Shown here: in pieces, positions 44,251 through 53,434 of the stretch
How the letters are laid out: the number at the start of each line of letters is the position of its first letter
How positions within the stretch are numbered: the stretch's first letter is position 1
NCBI RefSeq assembly: GCF_025685625.1
Contig: NZ_JAGSYI010000003.1
Location: 248,001-312,000, forward strand
Reading direction: 5' to 3'
From: Acidicapsa acidisoli
GTDB lineage: Bacteria > Acidobacteriota > Terriglobia > Terriglobales > Acidobacteriaceae
DNA: 64,000 nucleotides
Position numbers and translations under genes: made by a program
The notes under the pieces: generated by a model
The model's input: the letters and a program-made list of their open reading frames with translations, nothing else
The model's database searches: none
Told to the model about the DNA's origin: nothing

Positions 44251-46005
44251 ATGCCTCCTTCTATGCAGACCATCTACCGGCGTTTTAGTGTTGTCTCTGG
44301 ATTCTCCTTTTTGTTGATCTTGCTGGTCGCGAACGCCCTGATCGTGAGACGTCAACTCGCGGCCCAGATCAGCGATCAGGAATGGATGGCACATACTCGT
44401 CAAGTTCTTTTCGAGTTGTCGGAGACCGAGTCCCTTCTGAACGATGCCGAATCCGGCCAGCGCGGCTATCTCTACACCGGCGACACAAAATACCTCGTGC
44501 CCTACAACCAGGCCATCTCCCAGGTCATGCCGCACATCGATGAAATCGCGCGGATGACCATGGATAATCCACGCCAGCAGGAGCACATTCCAGTCCTGCG
44601 CAACCTGACGCGGGACAAATTGAGCGAGCTGGCCCGAACAATCGATCTTTACCGGTCAGGAAAAACCGAAGACGCCAAGGCTCTTGTAGTTGCCGACTCC
44701 GGTCTCTTTCTGATGAACGCAATCCGGGAACAGGCCGAAGCGATGGAACAGGAAGAGCGTTCCCTTGAAGCCATCAGAGAGCCAGCCTACCAGCGAAGTC
44801 TGCAGATCACCATCGCTTCCATTTACCTCGCCAGTCTTCTTGCGGCTATCGGCCTGATCCTGCTTGCATATTTCGTACTTCGAGAGATGGACCTTCGCGA
44901 AAGACACGCAGCCCAGATTCGTGAGCGAGAAGAATGGTTCCGCGTCACACTGACTAGCCTTGGCGACGCGGTCATTGCCGCAGACAAAGACGGAAAGGTG
45001 ACCTTTCTAAACCCGGTCGCCGAGCGGCTGACAGGATCGTTCCTGGAGCAGGCCCGGGGCAAGGACATCGACGAAATCTTCCCTATCTTCAACGAGCTCA
45101 CGTTCGAGCCGGCGGAAAATCCTGTCCGTAAAGTCATGGAAGAGGGCAACGTGATAGGCCTTGCCAACCACACCGTGCTCCGCCATGTGAACGGAAGCCT
45201 TACTCCCATCGAAGACAGCGCCGCGCCGATCTTCGACGATCGGAACAATTTGGTCGGAGTCGTTCTGGTCTTCCGCGACGCGACGCACGAACGCGAGTCG
45301 CAGGAGATTTTGCGCAAGACCGAAAAGCTGGCGGCAGCGGCGCGGCTAGCGGCAACCTTTGCCCACGAAATCAACAATCCGCTGGAAGCTGTCATCAACC
45401 TCGTCTACATCGCCAAAGAGACCGATGGCCTGCCGAACGCGGCTCTTCAACCGCTGGAACTCGCAGAACACGAATTGGATCGCATCTCGCATATAGCGCG
45501 ACAGACGCTTGGCTTCTATCGTGAATCAAAGGTGCCGGGCTCCGTCTATCTGCCCACCTTGATCGAGAACGTTCTCAAACTCTATTCCAACAAGCTCAAA
45601 GCCAAAAACATCCGTGTAGAACGCGAATTCAGCCAATGTCCGCCGATTCAAGGCCTCGCCGGCGAGTTGACGCAAGCGGTCTCCAACCTCATATCCAACG
45701 CGGCAGACGCTGTCGCATTCGATGGAACAATTCGCATAGAGGTTTCTGCCGTCCAGGAATCCAACCGCGAATGGATAAGGCTGGTCATCGAAGATGACGG
45801 CCCGGGCATCTCAGCTCACTTGAAAGAGCGCATCTTCGAGCCCTTTTTCACCACCAAGATCGACGTCGGCACCGGCCTTGGACTGTGGGTAACAAAAGAG
45901 ATCGTTCATCGTCACGGCGGAACAATCTCCGTTGAACGCCTAGCCGATGCTGAGCTCCCTGGCGCCGTGTTCAGCATCCTTCTTCCTGGCACTCCAGGCA
46001 GTTAG
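44251..46005 (+). CDS. Membrane sensor histidine kinase (CHASE3-PAS-HisKA-HATPase)
   Basis: 584 residues. A first helix (about 12-32) and a second (about 188-208) flank a CHASE3 sensor with ETESLLNDAESGQRGYLYTG. A PAS domain follows (about 228-345: VTLTSLGDAVIAADKDGKV). The phosphorylation His is in FAHEINNP (about residue 372). The ATPase boxes are N (LISNAADAV), G1 (EDDGPGIS) and G2 (GTGLGLWV). No response regulator gene is adjacent; the orphan regulator at 11881 is far away. The ATG at 44251 is close to its GGAG; an ATG at 44263 is an alternative. Confidence 0.93.
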   Translation: MPPSMQTIYRRFSVVSGFSFLLILLVANALIVRRQLAAQISDQEWMAHTRQVLFELSETESLLNDAESGQRGYLYTGDTKYLVPYNQAISQVMPHIDEIARMTMDNPRQQEHIPVLRNLTRDKLSELARTIDLYRSGKTEDAKALVVADSGLFLMNAIREQAEAMEQEERSLEAIREPAYQRSLQITIASIYLASLLAAIGLILLAYFVLREMDLRERHAAQIREREEWFRVTLTSLGDAVIAADKDGKVTFLNPVAERLTGSFLEQARGKDIDEIFPIFNELTFEPAENPVRKVMEEGNVIGLANHTVLRHVNGSLTPIEDSAAPIFDDRNNLVGVVLVFRDATHERESQEILRKTEKLAAAARLAATFAHEINNPLEAVINLVYIAKETDGLPNAALQPLELAEHELDRISHIARQTLGFYRESKVPGSVYLPTLIENVLKLYSNKLKAKNIRVEREFSQCPPIQGLAGELTQAVSNLISNAADAVAFDGTIRIEVSAVQESNREWIRLVIEDDGPGISAHLKERIFEPFFTTKIDVGTGLGLWVTKEIVHRHGGTISVERLADAELPGAVFSILLPGTPGS

Positions 46006-46177
46006 TCACCTAATCAAAGCGAATCGCGGTCCTGTTCACTACGGGGCAGCATTCGAGCCCCTCTCGTCTCATACTCGTCTGGTTGAGTTTGCTGTCTTTT
46101 TCGATGGATCTTGTCTTGTAGAGTCTTATGACACAGGACCGTTGCTGCGGCAGACTTGCCCAAGAGAGGAGACGGCA

Positions 46178-46786
46178 ATGCCTATTGACTTTTCCAATCC
46201 CACAGTCGTCGCAGTTCTGGCAATAGTGGTTCTCGCCATTATGATTGCCATCGCTGTCATCTGGTACAGGCGCTCGACAGCCATGCGGCTTCGCAAGCGT
46301 TTTGGATCGGAATACGAGCGAGCCGTGCTTGAACAAGGATCGGAGCGCAAAGCTGAAGAAGTCTTGGCAGACCGGGAAACACGAGTACGCAAACTGAAGC
46401 TCCGCGAATTGGGCGCTGTCCAGCGGGATCGCTTTGCGGAAGATTGGAACACCGTGCAGGCCCGCTTCGTCGATCATCCCAAAGGCGCGTTGATTGAAGC
46501 CGATGAGCTGGTCACCGCGCTCATGCAGGCGCGTGGTTATCCGGTAACCGGCTTTGAAGAGAGCGTCGACGATATCTCAGTCAACTATCCACGCGTGACA
46601 GAAAACTATCGCTCGGCGCATACAGTCGCAGTCCTCTCTGCCAGAGGTCAAGTCAGCACGGAAGAGCTGCGAACAGCAATGATTCAATATCGCAACCTCT
46701 TCGATGAGATATTGAAGACAGACTCGTCCGTGGAGTCGTCCCACTCGTGGCCGGTTGCGCATGCCACAACTCGAAGCATCCGGTAG
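46178..46786 (+). CDS. Membrane-anchored protein of unknown function
   Basis: 202 residues from the ATG at 46178 (AGAGGAGA upstream). One N-terminal helix (VVAVLAIVVLAIMIAIAVIW), then a basic charged, mostly helical cytoplasmic part with RLRKRFGSEYERAVLEQGSE, DWNTVQARFVDHPKGALIEA and a Tyr/Glu-rich end. The pattern RFGxEYxRAV and the ARFxDxPxxAxxxAD segment recur in similar small bacterial membrane proteins, but I cannot name a family. Confidence 0.75.
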   Translation: MPIDFSNPTVVAVLAIVVLAIMIAIAVIWYRRSTAMRLRKRFGSEYERAVLEQGSERKAEEVLADRETRVRKLKLRELGAVQRDRFAEDWNTVQARFVDHPKGALIEADELVTALMQARGYPVTGFEESVDDISVNYPRVTENYRSAHTVAVLSARGQVSTEELRTAMIQYRNLFDEILKTDSSVESSHSWPVAHATTRSIR

Positions 46787-46914
46787 CAATCCCGGCGCGC
46801 TGCACGTACTGGCGGCTATCTTAGCCATCCCATGGAGATAACTGCCAGTGCGAGCATCGGCCTTGCCGGCCAATTTGCACGAAATTCCAGGTCCATTCTT
46901 GGTATCATCCGTTC

Positions 46915-47172
46915 ATGCACGAGAATGGGCGCGACAAGGGTAAGAGGCCGCGGCAGTTCGCCTCTATCTGGCGCGCCGTAATAGAAGTTGCATTTATTGT
47001 ATTTCTCTTCTATTCCAATCTGTTGATGGGCGAATTCACCGTCGCTAACGGCCGTGGGAAAACTCTTGCTGCCGCATTGACGGATATATGGACGGGCACA
47101 AACTTTCTGATTGCCGTCATCTCTGCCGTGATCGGCTATCTCATCTTCGAGCAACTCAGAAAGAGGCTGTGA
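46915..47172 (+). CDS. Small membrane protein
   Basis: 85 residues with two hydrophobic helices (VIEVAFIVFLFYSNLLMG and FLIAVISAVIGYLIF) joined by a short loop, and a basic end. No strong ribosome-binding site. It converges on the exported protein gene at 47176, leaving 3 bases. Not recognised. Confidence 0.55.
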   Translation: MHENGRDKGKRPRQFASIWRAVIEVAFIVFLFYSNLLMGEFTVANGRGKTLAAALTDIWTGTNFLIAVISAVIGYLIFEQLRKRL

Positions 47173-47175
47173 CTA

Positions 47176-47736
47176 TTATTCCCAGTGGCCGATCAAGGAA
47201 AGGCTTGCCGAGCCTGGCGTTTCCGCAATAGAACTGCTGCTGCTCATGTAGTAGCTATGCATAATCAAAGTCACGCGCGTTCCTCCCATCACCGCCAGGT
47301 GCACAGGCTGCGACAGCACATAATGCGGATTCTGCGTTGCAGAGCCGACCCTCGCCGCCGCAAAGCCAGTCATCTGCTCATTGCCTCCGAGCACCGAGTC
47401 GAGGTACCACTCAGCATTCCCCGGCAACTCGGCATCATAGTCCGCTTCAGCAAACAAATGGTCGATAACAAAGGTCTTGCCCGTTGGGATAGCAATGCAC
47501 AAATACCCTTTGCTAGCCGGCTGCGGATAGCTATCGAACTGTTGATACTGCTCGAATTCGCTGCGGGGGCCATCGGGATAAAAACACGACTGCGCCTGAT
47601 CCGAAGGAATTTGCAACTGCGGATCGTTCGAAGGCGAATTGGGATATCGCGAATGACGCTGGTGAACCTGCGCAGAGAGCATAGAGGAGCAGAGCAGTAT
47701 CCCCGGCAGGAATACTCGGGACAAGCAATTCCACAT
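47176..47736 (-). CDS. Exported protein of unknown function
   Basis: 186 residues from the ATG at 47736; the frame stays open to 47802. Signal peptide VFLPGILLCSSMLSAQ. The mature part begins Pro/Ser-rich and then shows an ordered beta-rich region (GYLCIAIPTGKTFVIDHLFA, VHLAVMGGTRVTLIMHSYYM). No known motif. Confidence 0.65.
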   Translation of the reverse strand: MWNCLSRVFLPGILLCSSMLSAQVHQRHSRYPNSPSNDPQLQIPSDQAQSCFYPDGPRSEFEQYQQFDSYPQPASKGYLCIAIPTGKTFVIDHLFAEADYDAELPGNAEWYLDSVLGGNEQMTGFAAARVGSATQNPHYVLSQPVHLAVMGGTRVTLIMHSYYMSSSSSIAETPGSASLSLIGHWE

Positions 47737-47918
47737 ATTTTTGGTCGACCTGAGGTTGGAGATAGTCGCAGCTATATTCCTTGACGCAGCCGCTCGCCGC
47801 ATCGCTTGTAAAAAGTCGCCGCACCTATATCAACCATACCGGAAGAACCCCGGCACTTCCATCCTGGGCACCCCGGCGAATTGACGCGCTGGCGGCGGCT
47901 CTGCGAGACTCCGGCTGT

Positions 47919-48629
47919 ATGCGTTATAACGGAAAACTGGAATATGCCCATGAGCGAAAGATTCGAGAGCGAAACACGCGGCGTTACCGGCTGGCACACT
48001 GGCCGCTTTGGATTACCGTCTTCTTTCTGGCCCCTGGGCCGCTGACATTTTCCCTCTTTGCGCACGGTTTCGGGTGGGGCAACGCCACCTGGCTGGCGCT
48101 GGTTCTCGTTGGCACCGGCATCGCCGGCCTGCGGGCGCAGTTGCCGGGCGTGGAATTGCGTCCCTACATCCTGCGATTCGACGAGGATAAGCCAAATCCG
48201 CTCTACCGGCGTGTTTGCTACACCTTCGCATGGAACGCAGCGGTGAACTTCGCCCTGATGAATCTGATCGGCCTGGTCATCGCAGTCGCAACAAGCCACT
48301 GGTACATGAGCCAGATCTACCGGTACGCCTACTTCCCGGTCTGCGCTGTAATCCTGCTGCTGGGCCTCGCCGGTCTGCTGCCGCGCGTAGGGCGCTCGAC
48401 CAAGGGCGAAGGCACCGAGCGGCGCTATTTCTACGGCACTGTCTGGGCAGTTACCATAGCGCAGACCGTTCTGCTGATCCTGTGGAAGACGCTGCCGCAG
48501 AATCAGACAACCAATCTCGAGAAGCTCGCGGTATTCAGCGCCGTCTTGCTGCTGATGGGCATCGCGACCTACCAGGGCAAGCTGCCGCGAACCCGCCCCA
48601 TTGTGCCCGGCGAATTGATGGTGGACTGA
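47919..48629 (+). CDS. Polytopic membrane protein of unknown function
   Basis: 236 residues from the ATG at 47919. A basic N-terminus (HERKIRERNTRRYR) is followed by about six hydrophobic helices in three pairs. No transporter or enzyme motif is seen. Open sequence upstream of 47919 overlaps the divergent gene. Confidence 0.68.
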   Translation: MRYNGKLEYAHERKIRERNTRRYRLAHWPLWITVFFLAPGPLTFSLFAHGFGWGNATWLALVLVGTGIAGLRAQLPGVELRPYILRFDEDKPNPLYRRVCYTFAWNAAVNFALMNLIGLVIAVATSHWYMSQIYRYAYFPVCAVILLLGLAGLLPRVGRSTKGEGTERRYFYGTVWAVTIAQTVLLILWKTLPQNQTTNLEKLAVFSAVLLLMGIATYQGKLPRTRPIVPGELMVD

Positions 48630-48815
48630 CGCACAAGAGTGTACTCCCGAATATGTCGAGAATCGTGTTTTGAACATGGTATGTTGGACAGCGGTGCAGA
48701 ACGCCATCGCTCTCTGGCTGTGTCGAGCGAATGCGAGTTCTATTCCAGCGGCGCCGCTTTTTCTGACGCCTGATCTATCGGAGATCCATTGGAGCCCCAT
48801 CGGAGTAATAGCCCC

Positions 48816-49049
48816 ATGAATTGCTTAATTGCCCACTGCCCTACCTCCGGCTGCTACATGCGGGTCCCAATCTGCACTCTGGCAACGGACACAATGCCGG
48901 AGTTCGACCCGACTTTCTATGTCGTAGTAACCTGCCATAGCTGCGGCAAGGAATTTCGCGAGCTCGCCTCACTTCTGGATCTCGCTCCGCAGGCCACCGT
49001 CACGGGAAAATTCCAGGCCAGATATAAGCCCTTGAAACCACAGTTCTAG
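48816..49049 (+). CDS. Small Cys-pair protein
   Basis: 77 residues from the ATG at 48816. It has CPTSGC near the start and CHSCG in the middle, a spacing that could bind zinc. The ribosome-binding site is weak and the frame is open to a TTG at 48789. Function unknown. Confidence 0.5.
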   Translation: MNCLIAHCPTSGCYMRVPICTLATDTMPEFDPTFYVVVTCHSCGKEFRELASLLDLAPQATVTGKFQARYKPLKPQF

Positions 49050-49168
49050 CAGCGCTTCACACGTTGTCCATAAAGAAAATTCCGTTCGTTGCAACGGTTA
49101 TGGCCCTTCCTGCACTATTCCGCAGACGAGTTGCTTGAACTCGGACTTCACCTCAGGAAGTAGACTCC

Positions 49169-50314
49169 ATGACCCCCTCCAAGTACTCTTGGCGCGCGCA
49201 AAACTCCCCGCGTGCGACGCTTCGCTTCCCCGCACTGACCGCCCTCTCTCTTATGGCGGCCTTCGCACTCTCAGCATCCTCGGCAATACAGGCCCAGACT
49301 GCTCCAGCCATGACAGCCGGTCAGACCGAAGTTTCGGACGCCATCGTCTTCGCCGCGCCGCCAGCCGAGTTCAGTCCGCTCACCGCATCGCGCACCGAGC
49401 TGGAACAATATGGAATTCCGCCGCGCCCCGATCCATCCGACACGGTTCCTTTCGCGCGCTGGAAGAAGCTCGTCATGTCCCCTCAGACGCGACTCAGCGA
49501 CCTGAAAGTGACTGCGACGAATATCTTCCATGGTCCCGTAAAGAATGGACAGATCAAGGGCGCAACGAACAGCACGATCTCAGCTTCCTCCAATAACTGG
49601 AGCGCTTACGCAGTCACCAGCGCCAACGGTACATTTACCGCCAATAACAGCTACGTCTACGCGGAGTGGAACGTACCCGCCGCTGGCGTGGAGAACTGCA
49701 ACGATACACCGTACATGTCCTCGCAGTGGATCGGCTTCGACGGCGCCTTCATCTCAGGAGACGTCCTGCAGGCCGGCACCGAGGTCAATGCCTGCCCCTC
49801 GACCTACTCCGCCTGGTACGAGTGGTATACCAACGGCTGCACGGTGAACTCGGCCTCTCAGCCCTGCTTCTCCTACAACCTGAGCCTGCCGATCAATCCC
49901 GGCGACTTGGTCGTAGCCGAAGTCTGGTACACCACCGCCGCCCCGCACGGCCATGCGTACATGTACAACTACACCACGCAGAAATCGGCCTCGGTCGCAT
50001 TCAACGAACCCACCAGCAGTTCCACCCACTACCTCGGCAACACCGTGGAATGGGTAGTAGAACGGCCCAACGGAGGCGCACCGAACCTGACCAATTACGT
50101 TGCCGATCAGTTCAACTGGACTCTTGGATATGATGGCTCCGCCTACTTCTATCCTGGATCGAGCCCGGCGACCGCGAAAGTCTATAACATCAGCATGACC
50201 TGCCCGGGATGGATTCCAAGCTCCGCATGCCCCACAACCAGGGACATCTCCACCGTCGACCTCTTCGCCGATGGGACCTTGTGGTTCTACGCCAACGGAC
50301 CAGCCTACCAGTAG
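49169..50314 (+). CDS. G1-family (eqolisin-type) acid peptidase, exported
   Basis: 381 residues: signal peptide (ALTALSLMAAFALSASSAIQA), a propeptide of about 90 residues, and a G1 beta-sandwich domain. Domain marks are NNWSAYAV, YAEWNVP, SSQWIGFDG, VLQAGTEV (catalytic Gln near 201) and NTVEWVVERP (catalytic Glu). G1 peptidases are best known from fungi and work at low pH, fitting an acid-soil organism. Followed by a strong terminator. Confidence 0.88.
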   Translation: MTPSKYSWRAQNSPRATLRFPALTALSLMAAFALSASSAIQAQTAPAMTAGQTEVSDAIVFAAPPAEFSPLTASRTELEQYGIPPRPDPSDTVPFARWKKLVMSPQTRLSDLKVTATNIFHGPVKNGQIKGATNSTISASSNNWSAYAVTSANGTFTANNSYVYAEWNVPAAGVENCNDTPYMSSQWIGFDGAFISGDVLQAGTEVNACPSTYSAWYEWYTNGCTVNSASQPCFSYNLSLPINPGDLVVAEVWYTTAAPHGHAYMYNYTTQKSASVAFNEPTSSSTHYLGNTVEWVVERPNGGAPNLTNYVADQFNWTLGYDGSAYFYPGSSPATAKVYNISMTCPGWIPSSACPTTRDISTVDLFADGTLWFYANGPAYQ

Positions 50315-50340
50315 GAACGCCGCGCAAAGCCACTCACCGG

Positions 50341-50369
50341 AAAAATCCCCGCCTCGGCGGGGATTTTCC
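50341..50369. terminator. Intrinsic terminator after the G1 peptidase
   Basis: AAAATCCCCGCC / GGCGGGGATTTT stem with a minimal loop, flanked by A and T runs on both sides, so it can terminate this gene and the convergent zinc-ribbon gene. Confidence 0.85.
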
Positions 50370-50411
50370 TTTCATCGAAACCAGTGAATCGTCAAACCAT
50401 CCCGATCGCAA

Positions 50412-51068
50412 CTAAGAAGGCTTGTTACTCTTCGAATGCACGATTGAGATCCGCGTCTTCCCGCCATCCTGCGACGAATTCGCGGCGACCGTCACCATCA
50501 CTGATTCCTGGCTTCCTTTGTTCAGCGTCAGCAATGCGCTATTCGTCGAATCATAGACCGACGCACCGCTTCCAAGCTTGCTCCGGTAGTACTCAACTAC
50601 CTGCTCCTTTGAGTCCGAAGTGACAAATACGCCTGTCACCATCGAGCCAGTCGGCAGATCCATCTTCATGCTGCCGCGCATGCCCTGCGCGCCGGGGTAA
50701 ATATCCGTCCCCAATTCGGATGCAGAGTATGTTTGCGCCTCATTCGCGGAGATTGTTCCACCCGGTGTATTGATGCTCACCTGGCCATTCGGGCCCTCCA
50801 CGTGAATGGAGCGTGCAACCCGCCACACCGTAAACGCGAAGATCGCCGACCCCAGCATTCCCAAACCAATGATCACCGCCACGACAATTAGAATGATCTT
50901 GACCACGTTGCCGCCGGAAGTGGGCGGAGCGGTAGCAGGTGGAGGATAGGCCATAACCTGAGCTGGCATGTGTCCACCGGCGCTGGCGGCTACCGGCGCT
51001 CCGCATGACGTGCAGAATTGAGTATCCGAAGACAATGCCGCTCCACATTTCGTACAGAAGCTCGCCAT
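50412..51068 (-). CDS. Zinc-ribbon membrane protein
   Basis: 218 residues. An N-terminal zinc ribbon (FCTKCGAAL, FCTSCGAPV) is followed by a Pro-rich linker, one membrane helix (VVKIILIVVAVIIGLGMLGS) and an extracytoplasmic domain with DIYPGAQ and FVTSDSKEQVVEYYRSKL. The topology places the ribbon in the cytoplasm. Function unknown. Confidence 0.82.
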   Translation of the reverse strand: MASFCTKCGAALSSDTQFCTSCGAPVAASAGGHMPAQVMAYPPPATAPPTSGGNVVKIILIVVAVIIGLGMLGSAIFAFTVWRVARSIHVEGPNGQVSINTPGGTISANEAQTYSASELGTDIYPGAQGMRGSMKMDLPTGSMVTGVFVTSDSKEQVVEYYRSKLGSGASVYDSTNSALLTLNKGSQESVMVTVAANSSQDGGKTRISIVHSKSNKPS

Positions 51069-51291
51069 TTTAGTCTCCTTATCGACGCATCACGTGGTGA
51101 ATCTCAGTTCAATCACCTGATTTTGTTTTCGTGAATTTGAGCAAATATACCTCAACCTGACAACACCGGGCATTCTTTGCTTCCGGTTCCCTGCCGAAAC
51201 ATCCTGCGAAGGCGTGCGCTCCTTCGTCGGAAAACGAAGTTTGCGATAACACCCTGGCATTGACCGCTCATAAGCAGAAGGGAAAAGGAAG

Positions 51292-53349
51292 ATGAATTAT
51301 AGGAATTGGGCGAGGACCGGTTGTGCCTCGCTGACACTGGCCGCACTCACGATGCAGCCCTTCGCCGTAATGGCGGAACAGACGAAACCGGACGCAAACC
51401 AGAAGCCGCTCATTGAAATTGCGCCAAAATCCAGCGCCCTCGTCGCCGGTTACACGCGCCGCATCGAGAAAACGCCGTCGCTCTCCCACGCCCAGAAGCT
51501 GGCCCTGCTGCAAAAGAAAGTAAAGTACGTCTTCGTGCTCTTCCAGGAGAACCGCTCCTTCGACTTTTATTTCGGCACCTACCCAGGCGCGAACGGCCTC
51601 TTCACCCATTCCTCCGGCGAGACTCCGGGATTCAATCAGCCCATCGTGCAGGCTGACGGCTCTGTCAGTAGGATTTCACCCTTCCGAATTCCCCAATCCG
51701 TGACCGATGGAAACGGCAAGACCGTGCTCCTCTACCCCGAGGACACCGATTCCGTGAACCACGGCCACGCAGCCATCGACGACAAACTCCGCCTCGATGC
51801 AAACAACGTAGCCCGCAACGACCGCTACGCTTTCACCGAGCAAGCCCTCAAGGGCACACTGAACGCCGACGGAACCGCCTACACCGGCCCGGCGCCTACC
51901 GAAAAGCAAGTGCAGAAGGGCGAACTCGTCATGGGCCATGTGGACTGCGATACGGCTCCATTCCTCTGGACCTACGCCGACCGCTTCACCCTGTTCGACA
52001 ACTTCTTCGACACCGTAATCGGCCCATCGACGCCCAACGCGATCGCCATGATCTCCGGCCAATCCGGACTGACCCAATGGGTCGAACATCCAGAACTGGG
52101 CAGCGACGTCAATAGCACCAACGCAGCGTTGCCCATGATCGCCGACCCGGAACCATTCTGGGGTTCCAGCCTGGACACGCTCACCCCGGCCAGCGACAAG
52201 CAACCAGTCAGGGATGGCCGCCCCAGCAAAACCCCAGCCTCGAATCTGACCTTTGCCGCGCTGCCGCTCTCCTTCATGGGTAACCAGATCCAACAGATCA
52301 CCTCTCAGGACCGTAACCCGGCCTTTGACCTGCTCGACGTCCAAGGAGACATCAAGAAAATCGCAGGCGATGGCAACAAGCCTGTAAATTGGGGCTGGTT
52401 CCAGGAGGGCTACGATCATGAGCCCACCGACGCGGCCGGAGCGGCGCCCAACCACTCCTACATCCCTCATCACAACGGACCGCAATATTTCGGCTACGAG
52501 GCCAACAATCCCGCCGAAACGCATTCGCACCTGAAAGGCCTCGGCGACTTCTACACCGCGGTCGCCAACAACGCGCTTCCTGCCGAGGGCGGCGTCTTCT
52601 ACGTCCGCGGCGGCTACGGCAACATCGACCACCTCGTCCCGCGTTCGCCCAGCGCGGCAGTCAAGGCCGCATTCGCAGGCAATGACGACCACCCCGGCTA
52701 CTCCGACACGCAGATCAGCGAATCCCTGCTCGCGGACTCCATCAACGCCATCGCCAGCAGCAAGTATTGGCCAGAGAGCGTCATTCTCATCACCTACGAC
52801 GAGTCGGACGGCCTCTTCGACCACGCCCAGCCCAGGATTCGCGCCTTCGATCCCAAAGGTCTGGCAATCGAACAAGGCCCGCGCATCCCGGCCATCGTGA
52901 TTTCACCCTTCAGCGAAGTCCACGCCATCTCCCACGAAGCCACCGAGCACGGCTCGATCATCAAGTTCATCGACGAACTCTTCCATCTCACCCCGCTCGC
53001 CGATCTGCCCGACGAAGCAGCAGCCCGCGCACTCGGCGAAAAGAAGTATGGCCAGAAATACCTCGGACCGTCCGATGACCAGACGCCCGGCGTCGGCGAC
53101 CTCTTTTCCGCCTTCGACAACGCCCGCCTCACCGGCACAGCCAAACCGCTGCCCGCCGAGTACGCGAAAATCCCCGCAAACCAGCTCACCAGCCTGCCGC
53201 ACATGGACGCGCAAGGCTGCCGCGTCCTGCACATCACGCCCACCGATCTCGTGAACGGGAAGGTGATCGATCCCGCTCCCGCGGACTTCAACCCGCGCCC
53301 AAGCACGAACCCCGGCCTGCCCACCTCAGGCAACTGGCCAACCAACTAA
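51292..53349 (+). CDS. Exported phosphoesterase (phospholipase C / acid phosphatase-like)
   Basis: 685 residues of the phosphoesterase family that includes phospholipases C. Signal peptide ASLTLAALTMQPFAVMAEQ. Motifs: VLFQENRSFDFYFGTYPGAN (metal site with Glu-Asn), GHVDCDTAPF, ITYDESDGLFDHAQP and RIPAIVISPFSEVHAISHEA. Likely releases phosphate from lipids or organic phosphate outside the cell. Confidence 0.9.
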   Translation: MNYRNWARTGCASLTLAALTMQPFAVMAEQTKPDANQKPLIEIAPKSSALVAGYTRRIEKTPSLSHAQKLALLQKKVKYVFVLFQENRSFDFYFGTYPGANGLFTHSSGETPGFNQPIVQADGSVSRISPFRIPQSVTDGNGKTVLLYPEDTDSVNHGHAAIDDKLRLDANNVARNDRYAFTEQALKGTLNADGTAYTGPAPTEKQVQKGELVMGHVDCDTAPFLWTYADRFTLFDNFFDTVIGPSTPNAIAMISGQSGLTQWVEHPELGSDVNSTNAALPMIADPEPFWGSSLDTLTPASDKQPVRDGRPSKTPASNLTFAALPLSFMGNQIQQITSQDRNPAFDLLDVQGDIKKIAGDGNKPVNWGWFQEGYDHEPTDAAGAAPNHSYIPHHNGPQYFGYEANNPAETHSHLKGLGDFYTAVANNALPAEGGVFYVRGGYGNIDHLVPRSPSAAVKAAFAGNDDHPGYSDTQISESLLADSINAIASSKYWPESVILITYDESDGLFDHAQPRIRAFDPKGLAIEQGPRIPAIVISPFSEVHAISHEATEHGSIIKFIDELFHLTPLADLPDEAAARALGEKKYGQKYLGPSDDQTPGVGDLFSAFDNARLTGTAKPLPAEYAKIPANQLTSLPHMDAQGCRVLHITPTDLVNGKVIDPAPADFNPRPSTNPGLPTSGNWPTN

Positions 53350-53398
53350 GCCCATATGCCCTAGTACTACAGTTGTAGATCGCAGATTCCGGAGAGAG

Positions 53399-53418
53399 CC
53401 GGGGGCTTTAGCCCCCGG
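53399..53418. repeat. REP-like palindrome
   Basis: CCGGGGGC-TTTA-GCCCCCGG, perfect 8-bp arms and a 4-base loop, in the 85-base gap between two genes. GC-rich palindromes with this look are scattered through acidobacterial genomes. Confidence 0.6.
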
Positions 53419-53434
53419 AACAAGAGTTCCTGAA

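Noticed and set aside
51676-52875. A 399-codon minus-strand frame inside the phosphoesterase gene
   Set aside because: Val/Gly/Arg-rich antisense frame with no motif; the plus strand is clearly coding.
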